Source: Paracidovorax konjaci (GTDB taxonomy: Bacteria > Pseudomonadota > Gammaproteobacteria > Burkholderiales > Burkholderiaceae_C). Taken from it: DNA of 64,000 nt. The translations under genes and the position numbers were made by a program. The stretch spans positions 1-64,000 of the forward strand of contig NZ_FOMQ01000014.1 in NCBI RefSeq assembly GCF_900112675.1, given 5' to 3'. Below are positions 9,962-19,775 of the stretch, piece by piece; within the stretch, counting starts at the first letter, position 1, and each line of letters begins with the position of its first letter. Under the pieces are notes generated by a model. The model was not told where the DNA came from. It made no database searches and saw nothing but the letters and a program-made list of their open reading frames with translations.

Positions 9962-10519
9962 TCAGCCGCGGCCCGGCAACATGCGGCCGATGAGGCCGTC
10001 GCGGTCGATGAACTGGTGCTTGAGCGCGGCGGCCACGTGCAGCACGACCAGCACGGCCAGCGCATAGGCGGTGATCTCGTGCCAGGGCTTGATCGCCTCG
10101 GCCAGCTCGGGGCTCACGGGCACGAAGCTGGGCAGCGGCAACAGGCCCAGGAACACGATCGGGAACCCCGCCGCAGAACTGTAGGCCCAGCCCACCAGCG
10201 GCACGATGAAGAAGAGCGCGTACATGAGGTGGTGCGTGCCATGGTGCGCCACGCGCTGCCAGGCCGGCATGGCCGACTCAACGGCCGCGGGCAGCGCAGG
10301 GGGCCGGTGCGTGAGGCGCCACAGAACCCGCAGGACCGACAGCGCCAGGATGGTCACGCCCGCCCACTTGTGCCAGTTGTAGAACTTGAGCCGCTGGGGC
10401 GAGAACGGAAGCCCCGTCATGTAGATCCCGAACCCGAAAATGGCCACGAGCGCCACCCCGAGGATCCAGTGCAGGGCGATGGCGGTGCCGCTGTAGCGGG
10501 CGGTACGGGGCGTGGTCAT
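9962..10519 (-). CDS. Cytochrome b561
   Basis: A small inner-membrane di-heme b cytochrome of 185 residues with four hydrophobic segments. Candidate heme ligands are His17 (ALHWILG), His in NWHKWAG, His in MYALFF's preceding HHGTHHLM and His in LVVLHVAAALKH. Such proteins move electrons between quinones and periplasmic acceptors. It is first in the set with two yceI genes, which suggests they act together. A small adenine-rich promoter region lies upstream. Confidence 0.93.
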   Translation of the reverse strand: MTTPRTARYSGTAIALHWILGVALVAIFGFGIYMTGLPFSPQRLKFYNWHKWAGVTILALSVLRVLWRLTHRPPALPAAVESAMPAWQRVAHHGTHHLMYALFFIVPLVGWAYSSAAGFPIVFLGLLPLPSFVPVSPELAEAIKPWHEITAYALAVLVVLHVAAALKHQFIDRDGLIGRMLPGRG

Positions 10520-10759
10520 TGGAGGCGAAAGCGTGGTGTGTATCGATGGGTTGCTGCAACGCAGCAGTGGGTTGCGCCGCAGTCTAGAGTGGTGAACCTG
10601 CGCGAAGTTTCAATGAAATTGATGCAGTGATTCAATTTTTGTGAATTGACTGCACGCAGGGGACGCCTGCGCACGGATACGGCGTGAGTGCGCCGAACAT
10701 GGCGAAAGGTTTCCTGCCCGGGGCCGACTCCGCCAGCCGGCGCGTGGATTCCCGAGCCT

Positions 10760-10972
10760 TCAGTCGCCTCGGAACGCCAGGGTTTTCCGCGACACCTTCG
10801 CCTCGTCCAGCAACGCCTGGAACCGGTCGATGGCGCGCAGGATCTCCGCACGCTTCACCGTCGCGTATCTGCCGGTCGTCCGCTGAACTCGGGTAAACCA
10901 CGGGTGAAGAAACCAGTAGCACCCGTCGCCGTCGCCGTCGCCGTCGATGCGGCGCGCGCCGTGCCACAGCAC
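10760..10972 (-). CDS. Small hypothetical protein
   Basis: A 70-residue frame starting at GTG (10972), 33 bases after the stop of the lipoprotein gene upstream and on the same strand. The third codon positions are GC-rich, as in real genes here, and the C-terminal part (RAEILRAIDRFQALLDEAK) looks like an amphipathic helix. The middle has a GDGDGDG run from a (CCGTCG)n stretch. No family recognised; it may be a remnant of a longer gene. Confidence 0.4.
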   Translation of the reverse strand: MLWHGARRIDGDGDGDGCYWFLHPWFTRVQRTTGRYATVKRAEILRAIDRFQALLDEAKVSRKTLAFRGD

Positions 10973-11005
10973 CGCGACACCGGCCTGTACCGCCGGGCGC
11001 GTGAA

Positions 11006-11455
11006 TTACGGGGTGCCTGCCGCCTTGCCCAGATCGACGGCCTTGCTCTTCGGCAAGAGCGCCCGGGCTTCGGCTTCATCGGCGCTCATCACCGCAGCGC
11101 AGCCCATGCTCGGGCGCACGATGAAATAGTTGGATGACAACGGCTTTGCGGTGAACCGGAGCGCATCCTCCTTCCACGTGGGAGAAAAGCCGCCAAAGCA
11201 CTTCACGCCGAGGTAATGCTCGCCCGGCGCCACGGGAAACTCGGCATGCTCGCCGGAGCCGATGCCCAAGATGTCCTTGCCGTCCAATGCGATGGTGTAT
11301 CCGTTGGCGGCACCGACCATGCTGCTCACCCTGACGACGGTCACGGTGGCGGAGGCCGAAGCGTCGGAGATGTCAGGAAGTGGGCCGAGCCGCCCGGAAG
11401 TGGTGCCGCAGCCCGCCAGCAGTGCGGCGGCGACCATGGGCAGAAGCGCTTTCAT
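11006..11455 (-). CDS. Small lipoprotein, DUF2846-like
   Basis: 149 residues with a lipoprotein signal (MKALLPMVAAALLAGCG; lipobox LAGC, Cys16). The body contains ALDGKDILGIGSGEHAEFPV and an LGVKC segment, resembling the DUF2846 pattern of the next gene, so the two are probably distant paralogues. Likely anchored to a membrane facing the periplasm. Function unknown. Confidence 0.75.
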   Translation of the reverse strand: MKALLPMVAAALLAGCGTTSGRLGPLPDISDASASATVTVVRVSSMVGAANGYTIALDGKDILGIGSGEHAEFPVAPGEHYLGVKCFGGFSPTWKEDALRFTAKPLSSNYFIVRPSMGCAAVMSADEAEARALLPKSKAVDLGKAAGTP

Positions 11456-11562
11456 CTGGGTCCTCGTTCTTTCCGTCTTGCCGGTCCATTCATCGCGGAT
11501 CGCCCGCAGCGGCAGCGGGCATGGGGGCGGCGCACCCTGCGGCCGCCCTCCGCCGATGGCCG

Positions 11563-12027
11563 TTACTTGCTGCAGGTGCCTGGCTGGGCCATGGCGAGCT
11601 TGGCGACATCGGCCTTGCCTTGCTCTTCCGCGATCGGCTCCACGTCCGCTCCGCCCATCAACGCACCGAACTTGATGTATTGCCGGATGAAGTAGTTCTT
11701 GCCGGCTTCCATGAACACTTCCAGGACGTTCGGCGAGAACTCCGATTCCGTTTCGATGGTGTGCTTCTTGCCGCCTTCGACCTGCGTGTAGAAGAACACG
11801 TCGGGCGCGCTTTCGCCCAGGCACTTGCCATCGACCTTGATGTCTTTCTTGACGGCCTTGCCGATGACACTGTTGCGGTAGACGTACAGGCCGGCATTTC
11901 CGGGGGCCGGCTCGCTGAATTGCTTGGCCTTGTCGGAATCCGCCTGGCTGGCCATGTTGACGGAAGCGCAGCCGGTCAGCACCAGGGCGGAAATCGCCAC
12001 CACGGCGATGTTGTAGTTGGTTTTCAT
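11563..12027 (-). CDS. DUF2846 lipoprotein
   Basis: 154 residues with a lipoprotein signal (lipobox LTGC, Cys20). The core GLYVYRNSVIGKAVKKDIKV and EGGKKHTIETESEF is the DUF2846 pattern. It ends in PGTCSK. Located 108 bases upstream of the related lipoprotein gene on the same strand. No known function; a cell-envelope role is likely from location only. Confidence 0.82.
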   Translation of the reverse strand: MKTNYNIAVVAISALVLTGCASVNMASQADSDKAKQFSEPAPGNAGLYVYRNSVIGKAVKKDIKVDGKCLGESAPDVFFYTQVEGGKKHTIETESEFSPNVLEVFMEAGKNYFIRQYIKFGALMGGADVEPIAEEQGKADVAKLAMAQPGTCSK

Positions 12028-12221
12028 TGTGGGGTAGAGCTTGGAACAGGGAGAACGGAAGGCGCTGGGCAGAGCGCCGCATGCCTTCCGACCGCAACGC
12101 GACACAACGCGGCAGTGGGCCAGGATTATGCCGCCCTGTTTCAACACGTAACGGATGCCGGCGGGCATTTTTGCCCGCTCCACCCCATGCCCCGCGGCGC
12201 CGGCCGCCACCGCCCTGCCCG

Positions 12222-13970
12222 TCAGCCCGCCTTGTCGATGCGCGCCAGCACGGCCCCCACGGCCTGGTAGCTGCCCACCGCCACCAGCCCGGCGATGCGC
12301 CCGGCACGCGGCGCGGTGACCTGCATTTCCATCTTCATGGCTTCCATCACGGCGATCAGGTCGCCTTCGGCGACGGTGTCGCCCTCGGCCACCTTCCAGG
12401 CCTGCACGGTGCCCGCCACGGGGGCGGGCACGGCGCCCTCTTGCGCAGCGGCGGCGGCCTGCGGGGCTGCGCCCGCGGCCGGCGCATTGCCCGCGCCGGC
12501 GGCCTGCAGGCCCTGCAGCAGCACGGCCGGCAACCCCAGGGCCACGCGGCGGCCGTCGATCTCGATGGCGGTGCGCACGAGGGCGGTATCGGGCAGCGGC
12601 TCGGCCCGCGCGGCGGCGGCCAGGGTGTCGGCGAAGTCGGTTTCGATCCAGCGGGTGTGCACGCGCAGGGTCTCGCCGTTGATGAAGTCCTCGTGCTCCA
12701 TCACCGCGCGGTGGAAGGGCAGCACCGAGGCCACGCCGCCGATGCGGAATTCGCGCAGCGCGCGGCGCGCGCGGGCGATCGCCTGGGCGCGCGTGGCACC
12801 GCTGACGATGAGCTTGGCCATCAGCGAGTCGAAGGTGCCCGGTACGATGGAGCCGGCCTGCACGCCGGTGTCGAGCCGAACGCCCGGGCCCGAGGGCGGC
12901 TCGAACGCGGTCACGCCGCCCGGCGTGGGCAGGAAGCCGCGGCCCACGTCTTCTGCGTTGATGCGGAATTCGATGGAATGGCCCAGCGGCTCGGGGGTCT
13001 GCGTGGTGCGCAGCGGCAGCCCTTCGGCCACGCGGAACTGCTCCACGACGAGGTCGATGCCCGTGGTCTGCTCGGTCACCGGGTGCTCGACCTGCAGGCG
13101 CGTGTTCACCTCCAGGAACGAGATCGCGCCCGAGCCCGAAAGCAGGAATTCCACCGTGCCCGCGTTGGTGTAGCCGGCCGCCGCGCAGATGTCGCGCGCG
13201 GAGGTGTGGATGCGCTCGCGCTGCTCCGGCGTGAGGAAGGGCGCGGGGGCTTCCTCGACCAGCTTCTGGTTGCGCCGCTGCAGCGAGCAGTCGCGCGTGC
13301 CCAGCACCACGACGTTGCCGTGCGTGTCGGCCAGCACCTGCGCCTCGATGTGGCGCGGCCGGTCGAGGAACTGCTCCACGAAGCACTCCCCGCGGCCGAA
13401 GGCGGCCGTGGCCTCGCGCACGGCGGAGGCGTAGAGGTCTTCCACCTCGTCCAGGCGCCACGCGATCTTCATGCCCCGGCCGCCGCCGCCGAAGGCGGCC
13501 TTGATGATGATCGGCAGGCCGTGCTGCTCGGCGAAGGCTAGCACCTCGGACACGTCCTTCACGGGGTCGGCCGTGCCCTGCACCAGCGGCGCGCCCACCT
13601 GCAGGGCGATCTTGCGCGCCTGCACCTTGTCGCCCAGCCGCTCGATGGCGTCGGGCGGGGGGCCGATCCAGGTGAGGCCCGCGCCGATCACGGCGCGCGC
13701 GAAGCCCGCGTTCTCCGACAGGAAGCCGTAGCCGGGGTGCACGGCGTCTGCGCCGCTCTTGCGGGCGACATCGAGCAGCTTGTCGATGTGCAGGTAGGTG
13801 TCGGCCGGGCGGTCGCCGCCCAGGCCGTACGCCTCGTCGGCCATGCGCACGTGCAGCGCATCGATGTCGGCATCGGCATAGACGGCGACGGAACCGAGGC
13901 CGTAGTCGGCGCAGGCGCGCGCCACGCGGACGGCGATCTCGCCTCGATTGGCAATCAGGACTTTTTTCAT
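12222..13970 (-). CDS. Acetyl/propionyl-CoA carboxylase-type biotin carboxylase with biotin carrier domain
   Basis: 582 residues: biotin carboxylase domains from [18 protein letters not shown] to about residue 450, with the ATP-grasp glycine loop [12 protein letters not shown] near 160 and [14 protein letters not shown] near 290. A biotin carrier domain with the biotinylation site EAMKMEM lies near residue 545. No carboxyltransferase partner is adjacent. It directly follows the oxoprolinase genes, an arrangement seen elsewhere, but what it contributes to 5-oxoproline use is unclear. The first codons are duplicated 140 bases upstream (14088-14112). Confidence 0.92.
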   Translation of the reverse strand: MKKVLIANRGEIAVRVARACADYGLGSVAVYADADIDALHVRMADEAYGLGGDRPADTYLHIDKLLDVARKSGADAVHPGYGFLSENAGFARAVIGAGLTWIGPPPDAIERLGDKVQARKIALQVGAPLVQGTADPVKDVSEVLAFAEQHGLPIIIKAAFGGGGRGMKIAWRLDEVEDLYASAVREATAAFGRGECFVEQFLDRPRHIEAQVLADTHGNVVVLGTRDCSLQRRNQKLVEEAPAPFLTPEQRERIHTSARDICAAAGYTNAGTVEFLLSGSGAISFLEVNTRLQVEHPVTEQTTGIDLVVEQFRVAEGLPLRTTQTPEPLGHSIEFRINAEDVGRGFLPTPGGVTAFEPPSGPGVRLDTGVQAGSIVPGTFDSLMAKLIVSGATRAQAIARARRALREFRIGGVASVLPFHRAVMEHEDFINGETLRVHTRWIETDFADTLAAAARAEPLPDTALVRTAIEIDGRRVALGLPAVLLQGLQAAGAGNAPAAGAAPQAAAAAQEGAVPAPVAGTVQAWKVAEGDTVAEGDLIAVMEAMKMEMQVTAPRAGRIAGLVAVGSYQAVGAVLARIDKAG

Positions 13971-14142
13971 GGTGCTCAGGACCTCATGCTGGAAACGGTT
14001 GCCCGGGGCGCGGCGAGATCGCCGCCGCCTGCTGCGCAGGCCCGGCGATGTGGTGAAACGCCTGCTCCGCAGCCGTTTTCTCCGCGGTTGGCAATCAGGA
14101 CTTTTTTCATGGGTGAAGCTTTCTGAAATTCAGTGCATGGAT
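13971..14142 (-). pseudogene. Gap with duplicated 5' end of the biotin carboxylase gene
   Basis: Between the pxpBC stop and the carboxylase start, 14088-14112 repeats 25 bases of 13948-13972: the ATG and first codons ([11 protein letters not shown]). After that the reading diverges and gives no homologous protein. The two copies are exactly 140 bases apart. This looks like a remnant of a duplication or an insertion that displaced the original gene start. Confidence 0.7.
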
Positions 14143-15771
14143 TCACACGGCGCTGGGCGGCTGCAGCGGTGCGAAGGCGCCCACCGGCCGCAAGCGCACC
14201 CAGGCGTTCACGGGAATCTGGCCCGCGCGGTCCAGGTGGTAGGGGGCGATGGCGCCGATCACGGGGTAGCCACCGGTGAGCGGGTGGTCGGCCAGGAACA
14301 GCACGGGCTGGCCGCTCGGGGGCACCTGGAGGGCGCCGGCCACGGTGCCTTCGCTCGGCAATTCGCCCTGCACGGCGCGCGCGAGCGGTACTTCGCCGGC
14401 CAGGCGCAGGCCCACGCGGTTGGATTGCGGCGTGACCTGCCAGCGCTGGGCGGCCAGGCGCTCCACGGCCTCGGGCGTGAACCAGTCGGTGCGCGGGCCG
14501 GGCACGACGTCGAGCACCACGTCCTCGCCCGGCACGGGCAGGCCACCGGGCGGCAGCTCCGGGGTGCCCACGGCGGGCAGGCCGCGGGACGGGGAAGGCG
14601 CGCGCACCGCCAGCACATCGCCGGCGGCCACGGCGGGCGGGCCGACGCGCGCCAGCGTGTCGGTGGAGCAGCTGCCCAGCACGGGCGCCACGCCGAAGCC
14701 CCCGCGCACGGCGACGTAGCAGCGCGTGCCGGCCACGGGCTCGCCGATGGCGATCTCGTCGCCGTCGGCCAGGGCCAGGGGCGCGTAGCGCGGCGCTGTC
14801 CAGCGGCGGCCGTCCGCCGACGTGACCTCCAGCGGCGCGTCGGCGCCGGTCACGGCGACCACCGTGTCGCCCTGGCTGCGCAGCCGCAGGCCGCCGTTGA
14901 CGGTCTCCAGGCAGGCGGCGCCGGAGGGGTTGCCCACGAGGCGGTTGGCCGCGCGGCAGGCGCCCTGGTCCATGGCGCCGGAGGCCGAGACGCCCTGCCC
15001 CGCGTGGCCGTGGCGGCCCAGGTCCTGGAAGAGCGTCTGCAGCCCCGCGGCGCGCACGCGCAGCGCCGGGCCGTCCACGGAGGCCGCAGGCGTGGATTCG
15101 GGGTGTTTTTGCGCCGATGCCGCCGATTCCATTGGATTGTTTGCTACAGAAACAGTAGCAACATCGACGAACTTCACGCGGAAGCCGGGCTGCAGCAGGG
15201 CCGGCACCTCGCGCGCCAGGTCCCACATCGCGAGCGGCGTGGTGCCCAGGATCTGCCAGCCGCCGGGGCTGGCCTGCGGGTAGATGCCGCTGAAGGTGCC
15301 CGCCAGCCCCACGGCGCCCGCGGGGATGCGGGTGCGCGGCGTGGCGCGGCGCGGCACGTCGAAGCTCGGGTGCCCGCCGGTCAGGTAGGCGAAGCCCGGC
15401 GCGAAGCCGGTGAAGGCCACGGTGTATTCGCTGCCCGTGTGGCGGCGCACCACTTCCTCGGGCGTGGTGCCCAGGATCTGCGCCACCTCGGCCAGGTCCT
15501 CGCCGTCGTAGCGCACGGGGATCTCGATCAGGGTGTTGCCCCGCGCGGCGCGGCCGCTCACGTCGCGCCGCGCGATGGCGGCCACCAGCGCCGCCATGCT
15601 GCACGCGGCGGGGCGGAAGCGGATCAGCAGCGTGCGCGCGGCCGGCACCATTTCCTCGATGCCGGCGATGGGCTCGCGCCGCAGCGATTCGAGCAGCGCC
15701 AGGGTGGGCTCCAGGCCGTCCTGTTCGACGATCAGCGCGTCGAGGTTGGCGGGAAGAAAACGCATGGTCAT
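14143..15771 (-). CDS. pxpBC: 5-oxoprolinase subunits PxpB-PxpC fused in one protein
   Basis: 542 residues. Residues 1 to about 210 are PxpB (KipI type: GFAPGFAYLTGG, ASPGGWQILG). Residues from about 232 are PxpC (KipA type: GLQTLFQDLGRHGHAGQGVS, GAMDQGACRAANRLVGN). With PxpA they hydrolyse 5-oxoproline to glutamate using ATP. In most bacteria pxpB and pxpC are separate genes. The linker (about residues 203-224, NNPMESAASAQKHPES) is encoded by a dispersed 60-bp repeat at 15102-15161, so the fusion may have arisen through that element. Confidence 0.93.
   Translation of the reverse strand: MTMRFLPANLDALIVEQDGLEPTLALLESLRREPIAGIEEMVPAARTLLIRFRPAACSMAALVAAIARRDVSGRAARGNTLIEIPVRYDGEDLAEVAQILGTTPEEVVRRHTGSEYTVAFTGFAPGFAYLTGGHPSFDVPRRATPRTRIPAGAVGLAGTFSGIYPQASPGGWQILGTTPLAMWDLAREVPALLQPGFRVKFVDVATVSVANNPMESAASAQKHPESTPAASVDGPALRVRAAGLQTLFQDLGRHGHAGQGVSASGAMDQGACRAANRLVGNPSGAACLETVNGGLRLRSQGDTVVAVTGADAPLEVTSADGRRWTAPRYAPLALADGDEIAIGEPVAGTRCYVAVRGGFGVAPVLGSCSTDTLARVGPPAVAAGDVLAVRAPSPSRGLPAVGTPELPPGGLPVPGEDVVLDVVPGPRTDWFTPEAVERLAAQRWQVTPQSNRVGLRLAGEVPLARAVQGELPSEGTVAGALQVPPSGQPVLFLADHPLTGGYPVIGAIAPYHLDRAGQIPVNAWVRLRPVGAFAPLQPPSAV
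15102..15161 (-). repeat. Dispersed 60-bp element, copy A (inside pxpBC)
   Basis: Shares the core ATGCCGCCG(G)ATTCCATTG and flanking GGTGTTTTTG...TTTGCTA...TAGCA with copies at 22669-22730 and 39659-39725. Here it is read in frame as the linker between two enzyme domains. Confidence 0.75.
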
Positions 15772-15813
15772 GGCGGTGGGGTCTCCGGCAGCCTCAGGCA
15801 GTGCTGCGCATCA

Positions 15814-16578
15814 TCACTGCGCACCGGCGAACGGCGCAATGGCCACGCCGGACTTTTCGAGGTGCGCGCGCACCCCGCGCGCGATGGCCACCGCGCCGGG
15901 GCTGTCGCCGTGCACGCAGATGGAGTCGGCGCCGATGCGCACGGTGCTGCCGTCGATGGCCTCCAGCGTGCCCTCCGAGACGAGCCGCAGCATGCGCTCG
16001 GCGATCAGCGCCGGGTCGTGCAGCACGGCGCCCTGCTCGCGGCGCGAGACCAGCGCGCCGGCCGGCGTGTAGGCGCGGTCGGCGAAGGCCTCGGCCACCA
16101 CGCGCAGGCCGGCGTCCCGCGCCCAGCCGATCAGCGGCGAGCCGGCCAGCGCCACCAGCACTAGGGACGGATCGGCGGCGCGCACGGCGGCGATCACGTC
16201 GTCCGCCTGGCGGCGGTCGTGGGCGATGGTGTTGTAGAGCGCGCCGTGCGGCTTCACGTAGCGCACCGTGGTGCCGGCCACGCGCGCCAGGGCTTGCAGC
16301 GCGCCGATCTGGTAGATCACGTCGGCCTGCAGGTCGGCGCTCTCCACATCCATGTTGCGGCGGCCGAAGCCGGCGAGGTCGGGGTAGGCCACGTGGGCCC
16401 CCACCGCCACGCCGCGCCCGGCGGCGGCGCGCAGCGTGCGCAGGATGCCGGCGGCATCGCCCGCATGGAAGCCGCAGGCCACGTTGGCGCTGCTCACGAT
16501 GTCCAGCATGGCGGCGTCGTCGCCCATGCGCCAGGCGCCCAGGCTTTCGCCGAGGTCGCTGTTGAGGTCCATTTGCAT
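15814..16578 (-). CDS. pxpA: 5-oxoprolinase subunit PxpA (LamB/YcsF family)
   Basis: Third subunit of the ATP-dependent 5-oxoprolinase. The N-terminus [19 protein letters not shown] and [13 protein letters not shown] are the family signature; [12 protein letters not shown] and [10 protein letters not shown] are also conserved. 254 residues is normal. AAAGGA lies 6 bases before the ATG at 16578. Downstream pxpBC starts 42 bases later on the same strand; upstream is the DUF979 gene. Confidence 0.96.
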   Translation of the reverse strand: MQMDLNSDLGESLGAWRMGDDAAMLDIVSSANVACGFHAGDAAGILRTLRAAAGRGVAVGAHVAYPDLAGFGRRNMDVESADLQADVIYQIGALQALARVAGTTVRYVKPHGALYNTIAHDRRQADDVIAAVRAADPSLVLVALAGSPLIGWARDAGLRVVAEAFADRAYTPAGALVSRREQGAVLHDPALIAERMLRLVSEGTLEAIDGSTVRIGADSICVHGDSPGAVAIARGVRAHLEKSGVAIAPFAGAQ

Positions 16579-16643
16579 GGCGTGTCCTTTGCGGGGCCGG
16601 GGCCCCGGGTCGAGGGTCGTGGGGAGGAGGCGGGAGCCCGCGG

Positions 16644-17600
16644 TCAGCGGAACATGAGGAAGTTGAGCAGCACCACGTTGGCCGCCAGCAGCAGCAGCGC
16701 GGTGGGCACCTGCGCGCGGATCACGGCGTTCTTGTCCGGCAGCTCCAGCAGCGCGGCGGGCACGATGTTGAAGTTGGCCGCCATGGGCGTGAGCAGCGTG
16801 CCGCAGTAGCCCGAGAGCATGCCGATGGCCGCCATCACGGCCGGATCGCCGTGGTACACGCCCACCAGGATTGGCACGCCCACGCCGCCGGTCATCACCG
16901 GGAAGGCCGCGAAGCCGTTGCCCATGATGATGGTGAAGAGCGCCATGCCGACCACGTACACCGCCACGGCGACGAAGCGCAGGTCCATGTTGATATAGGT
17001 GGTGGTCACGTGCGCCACGGCCTTGCCGACGCCGGCGTCGGAGAACACCAGGCCCAGCATGCCCAGCATCTGCGGCAGCACCAGGGCCCAGCCCAGCGCG
17101 TCGGTGAGGCGGCGCGATTCGCGGATGCCCTGCGCGGGGGTTTCGCGCGTCAGCCAGCAGGCCAGCGCCAGCGACAGCACGCAGCCCACGCCCAGGCTCA
17201 CCAGCGTGGTGTTCTTGGGGTCGAGCAGCGGCACGCCGCCCAGGGACAGGTGCTTGGCCGAGAGCGTGCCGATCATCGTGACCAGCGGAATGGCCAGCGC
17301 CGGGATGAAGAGCTTGTGGCCCAGGCGGCGCGCGCTCGCCACGTAGTCGGCCGCGCTGCGCGGCTCGTGCCGGCCCGCGCCCACGCCGCCGAAGCCGGCG
17401 ATCAGCGCCATGGCCACGGCGCCCACGCCCACCCAGAGGGGCGGCAGCAGGTCGCCGATCAGGAAGACCGCCGCATAGAGCGCCCAGAACAGCGCGCTGG
17501 AATAGCGCTTGGGGTGAGTGCGGTCGGCGAGCGTCATCGCCGCGGTGACCGCCAGGATGGCGCCCACCAGGAGGTAGAGGTGCTGGATCGTGAGCGTCAT
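16644..17600 (-). CDS. DUF979 membrane protein
   Basis: 318 residues, strongly hydrophobic with about nine to ten predicted membrane segments. DUF979 and DUF969 proteins are usually encoded as a pair beside pxpA/B/C; a role as a two-part transporter, perhaps for 5-oxoproline, is inference. Conserved-looking stretches are [19 protein letters not shown] and [17 protein letters not shown]. The ATG lies 2 bases after the DUF969 stop, so translation is probably coupled. Confidence 0.88.
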   Translation of the reverse strand: MTLTIQHLYLLVGAILAVTAAMTLADRTHPKRYSSALFWALYAAVFLIGDLLPPLWVGVGAVAMALIAGFGGVGAGRHEPRSAADYVASARRLGHKLFIPALAIPLVTMIGTLSAKHLSLGGVPLLDPKNTTLVSLGVGCVLSLALACWLTRETPAQGIRESRRLTDALGWALVLPQMLGMLGLVFSDAGVGKAVAHVTTTYINMDLRFVAVAVYVVGMALFTIIMGNGFAAFPVMTGGVGVPILVGVYHGDPAVMAAIGMLSGYCGTLLTPMAANFNIVPAALLELPDKNAVIRAQVPTALLLLAANVVLLNFLMFR

Positions 17601-17602
17601 GG

Positions 17603-18355
17603 TCAGGCTCCGTGGGCGGTGTGGGAGGAAGCGGGGGCGGCGGTTACAGCGGCGGCGGCACGGTTCTCGGCGGCCAGCTCGCGCTCCAGGGTGCGGTCCA
17701 GGCGGCGCAGGCGCCAGGCGTGGATGCAGAAGGCGCAGACGGCGGTCGGGATGCCCCACAGCGCGACGTGCAGCGGCTCGACCTCGATGCCGGCCTCGCG
17801 CAGGAAGGTGGTCATCAGCACGATGGCGCCGAAGGCCACGAAGATGTCTTCGCCGAAGAACAGGCCCACGTTGTCGGTGGCGGCCGAGAAGGCGCGCAGC
17901 TTGTGGCGGATGCGCTCGGGCAGCGGGCCGTGGCGCGCCTCGGTGGCGCCTTCGGCCATGGGGGCGATCAGCGGACGCACCATCTGCGGGTGGCCGCCCA
18001 GGCTGGTGAGTCCGATGGCCGCCGTGAGCTGGCGCGCGGCCAGGTACACGATCAGCAGGCGGCCGGCCGTGGCGGAGCGGATGCTGCCGATCCAGTTCTG
18101 CGCGTGCTGGCGCAGGCCGTGGCGCTCCAGCAGCCCGATCACCGCGAGCGGCAGCAGGATGATGAGCGGCAGGTTGCGCGTCTTGATGAAGCCCGTGCCG
18201 ATGGTCGCCAGGATCTTGTCGATCGGGAACCCGGCCGCGAAGGCCGTGGCGATGGCCGTGGCGATCACGACCAGCATGGGGTTAAAGCGCAGGATGAATC
18301 CCGCAATGATGATGGCCACTCCGATGAGCGGCCACAGGTTGACGGTGTTGGGCAT
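17603..18355 (-). CDS. DUF969 membrane protein
   Basis: 250 residues, N-terminus [20 protein letters not shown], six or more hydrophobic segments and the conserved [20 protein letters not shown]. The start at 18355 has AAGGA six bases upstream; longer frames upstream have no homology signal. First gene of the minus-strand 5-oxoproline operon and partner of DUF979. Its promoter region is shared with the divergent GntR gene, which probably controls it. Confidence 0.88.
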   Translation of the reverse strand: MPNTVNLWPLIGVAIIIAGFILRFNPMLVVIATAIATAFAAGFPIDKILATIGTGFIKTRNLPLIILLPLAVIGLLERHGLRQHAQNWIGSIRSATAGRLLIVYLAARQLTAAIGLTSLGGHPQMVRPLIAPMAEGATEARHGPLPERIRHKLRAFSAATDNVGLFFGEDIFVAFGAIVLMTTFLREAGIEVEPLHVALWGIPTAVCAFCIHAWRLRRLDRTLERELAAENRAAAAVTAAPASSHTAHGA

Positions 18356-18916
18356 GTTGATCCTTGGGGGGCTGACGACCACGGCCCCGCCGCCTCCGGC
18401 GGGACTTTTCTCCTTGCCGCCGTGCCTGCCTGCGCGGGCCGTCGGCGACGCGAGACGACACGCAATTCGCATGCCAATCGATGAACACTACAGTTCATAT
18501 TGATCGCCATGTTTTATTGTTTTGTTGAACAATCAATGCACCAACAAAGCACAAAGACAATCAACTTGTCTCACGATTCATAAATTTTGCCCAACGAAAG
18601 TGCAGGCAAATCCCCACGTAAACCCTTAGTGCGGCGGATATCCATGGCGCTTTCCGTCCGGCGGAAGGAGGGCGGCAGGCGCCGGCGGGGGCGGACGGAC
18701 GCGCCCCGTGGGCGAAGGGGAGCAGCGTTTCCGGCTGCCGGCGGGCCGGGGCGGCGCGGCACCCGCCGGGCTGCGGTGCGACGGCAGCCCGGCGGGAGCG
18801 CGGCGGGAATCTGCTACAAAGCGGTCGTCTTTCCCCGGCCGGCGCGCCCGGGCCGCCCTGCTCCGCTCCGCCGCCCTCGCCCCTTCCGCTCCCCCTCTTC
18901 TTCCCCCGCTCCCGGC
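18356..18916. promoter_or_regulatory. Divergent control region of the 5-oxoproline operon
   Basis: 561 bases with no gene of their own. The AT-rich part (18480-18600) holds two palindromes: ATGAAC-N6-GTTCAT at 18481-18498 and TTGTT-G-AACAA at 18522-18532. Either could be the operator of the GntR regulator. The part from 18640 to 18910 is very GC-rich. Confidence 0.55.
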
Positions 18917-19606
18917 ATGACCAACGTCCTTCCCGCCAACGCACAGACGCTCAACGAACGCATTGCCGAGCTGATCCGCCAGAAGATCGTGAAGGGGGAA
19001 TACTCCCCGGGGCAGCGCCTCTCCGAGGCCGCCCTGAGCGAAAGCCTGGAGATCTCGCGCAACACGCTGCGCGAGGTGTTCCGCATGCTCACGCAGGAAG
19101 GGCTGGTCAAGCACGAGCCCAACCGCGGCGTGTCGGTGGCCGTGCCCAGCATCGCGTCGATCATCGACATCTACCGCGTGCGCCGGCTCATCGAATGCCA
19201 GGCGCTCGCCCAGGCCTACCCGCGCCACCCGGCCAAGCGGCACCTGCGCGACGCCGTGGACGAGGCGCTGCGCTGCCGCGACGCGGGCGACTGGCAGGGC
19301 GTGGGCACGGCCAACATGGAGTTCCACATGGCCGTGGTCGAGCTGGCCGACAGCGAACGGCTCAACACCATGTTCTCCCATGTGCTGGCCGAGCTGCGGC
19401 TCGCCTTCGGGCTGCTGAACGACCCGGAGTTCCTGCACGCGCCCTACGTGGACATGAACGCGCGCATCCTGGCGCTGTTCGAGGCCGGCAAGCCGCAGGA
19501 CGCGGCCCAGGCGCTGAACGAATACCTGGTGAATTCCGAGCGCATCGTGCTGGCCGTGTATGCGCGCCGCATCTCGGACGCGGGCCTGGAGCGCGGCATC
19601 CGCTAG
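18917..19606 (+). CDS. GntR family regulator (FadR type)
   Basis: 229 residues: winged helix-turn-helix at about 10-75 (RLSEAALSESLEISRNTLREVFRML) followed by an FCD-type all-helical ligand domain. Divergent from the DUF969-DUF979-pxp operon and so its likely regulator, with 5-oxoproline or a related compound as effector (inference). The ATG at 18917 (MTNVLPANAQ) is chosen because everything upstream is GC-rich filler without homology; no strong ribosome site is visible. Confidence 0.9.
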   Translation: MTNVLPANAQTLNERIAELIRQKIVKGEYSPGQRLSEAALSESLEISRNTLREVFRMLTQEGLVKHEPNRGVSVAVPSIASIIDIYRVRRLIECQALAQAYPRHPAKRHLRDAVDEALRCRDAGDWQGVGTANMEFHMAVVELADSERLNTMFSHVLAELRLAFGLLNDPEFLHAPYVDMNARILALFEAGKPQDAAQALNEYLVNSERIVLAVYARRISDAGLERGIR

Positions 19607-19775
19607 CCGCCCGGGACCGGCCGGGAGTCTCCATCGCGGGCCCGTGGGATCTGCGCGCCGGCGCGGCGGGCGCGGGCTTGTCCGGGGGTCTGGAGACGGC
19701 ACCTCGCGCGCTACACTGCGGCCGGGGCATACGGCCCCGCTCCCCGCCCACCTTCCGCCCTCACCGCCGCCCCCC

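Noticed and set aside
16644-17759. Extended N-terminus for the DUF979 protein
   Set aside because: The extra residues are GC-rich filler overlapping the DUF969 gene; the ATG at 17600 gives the coupled spacing.
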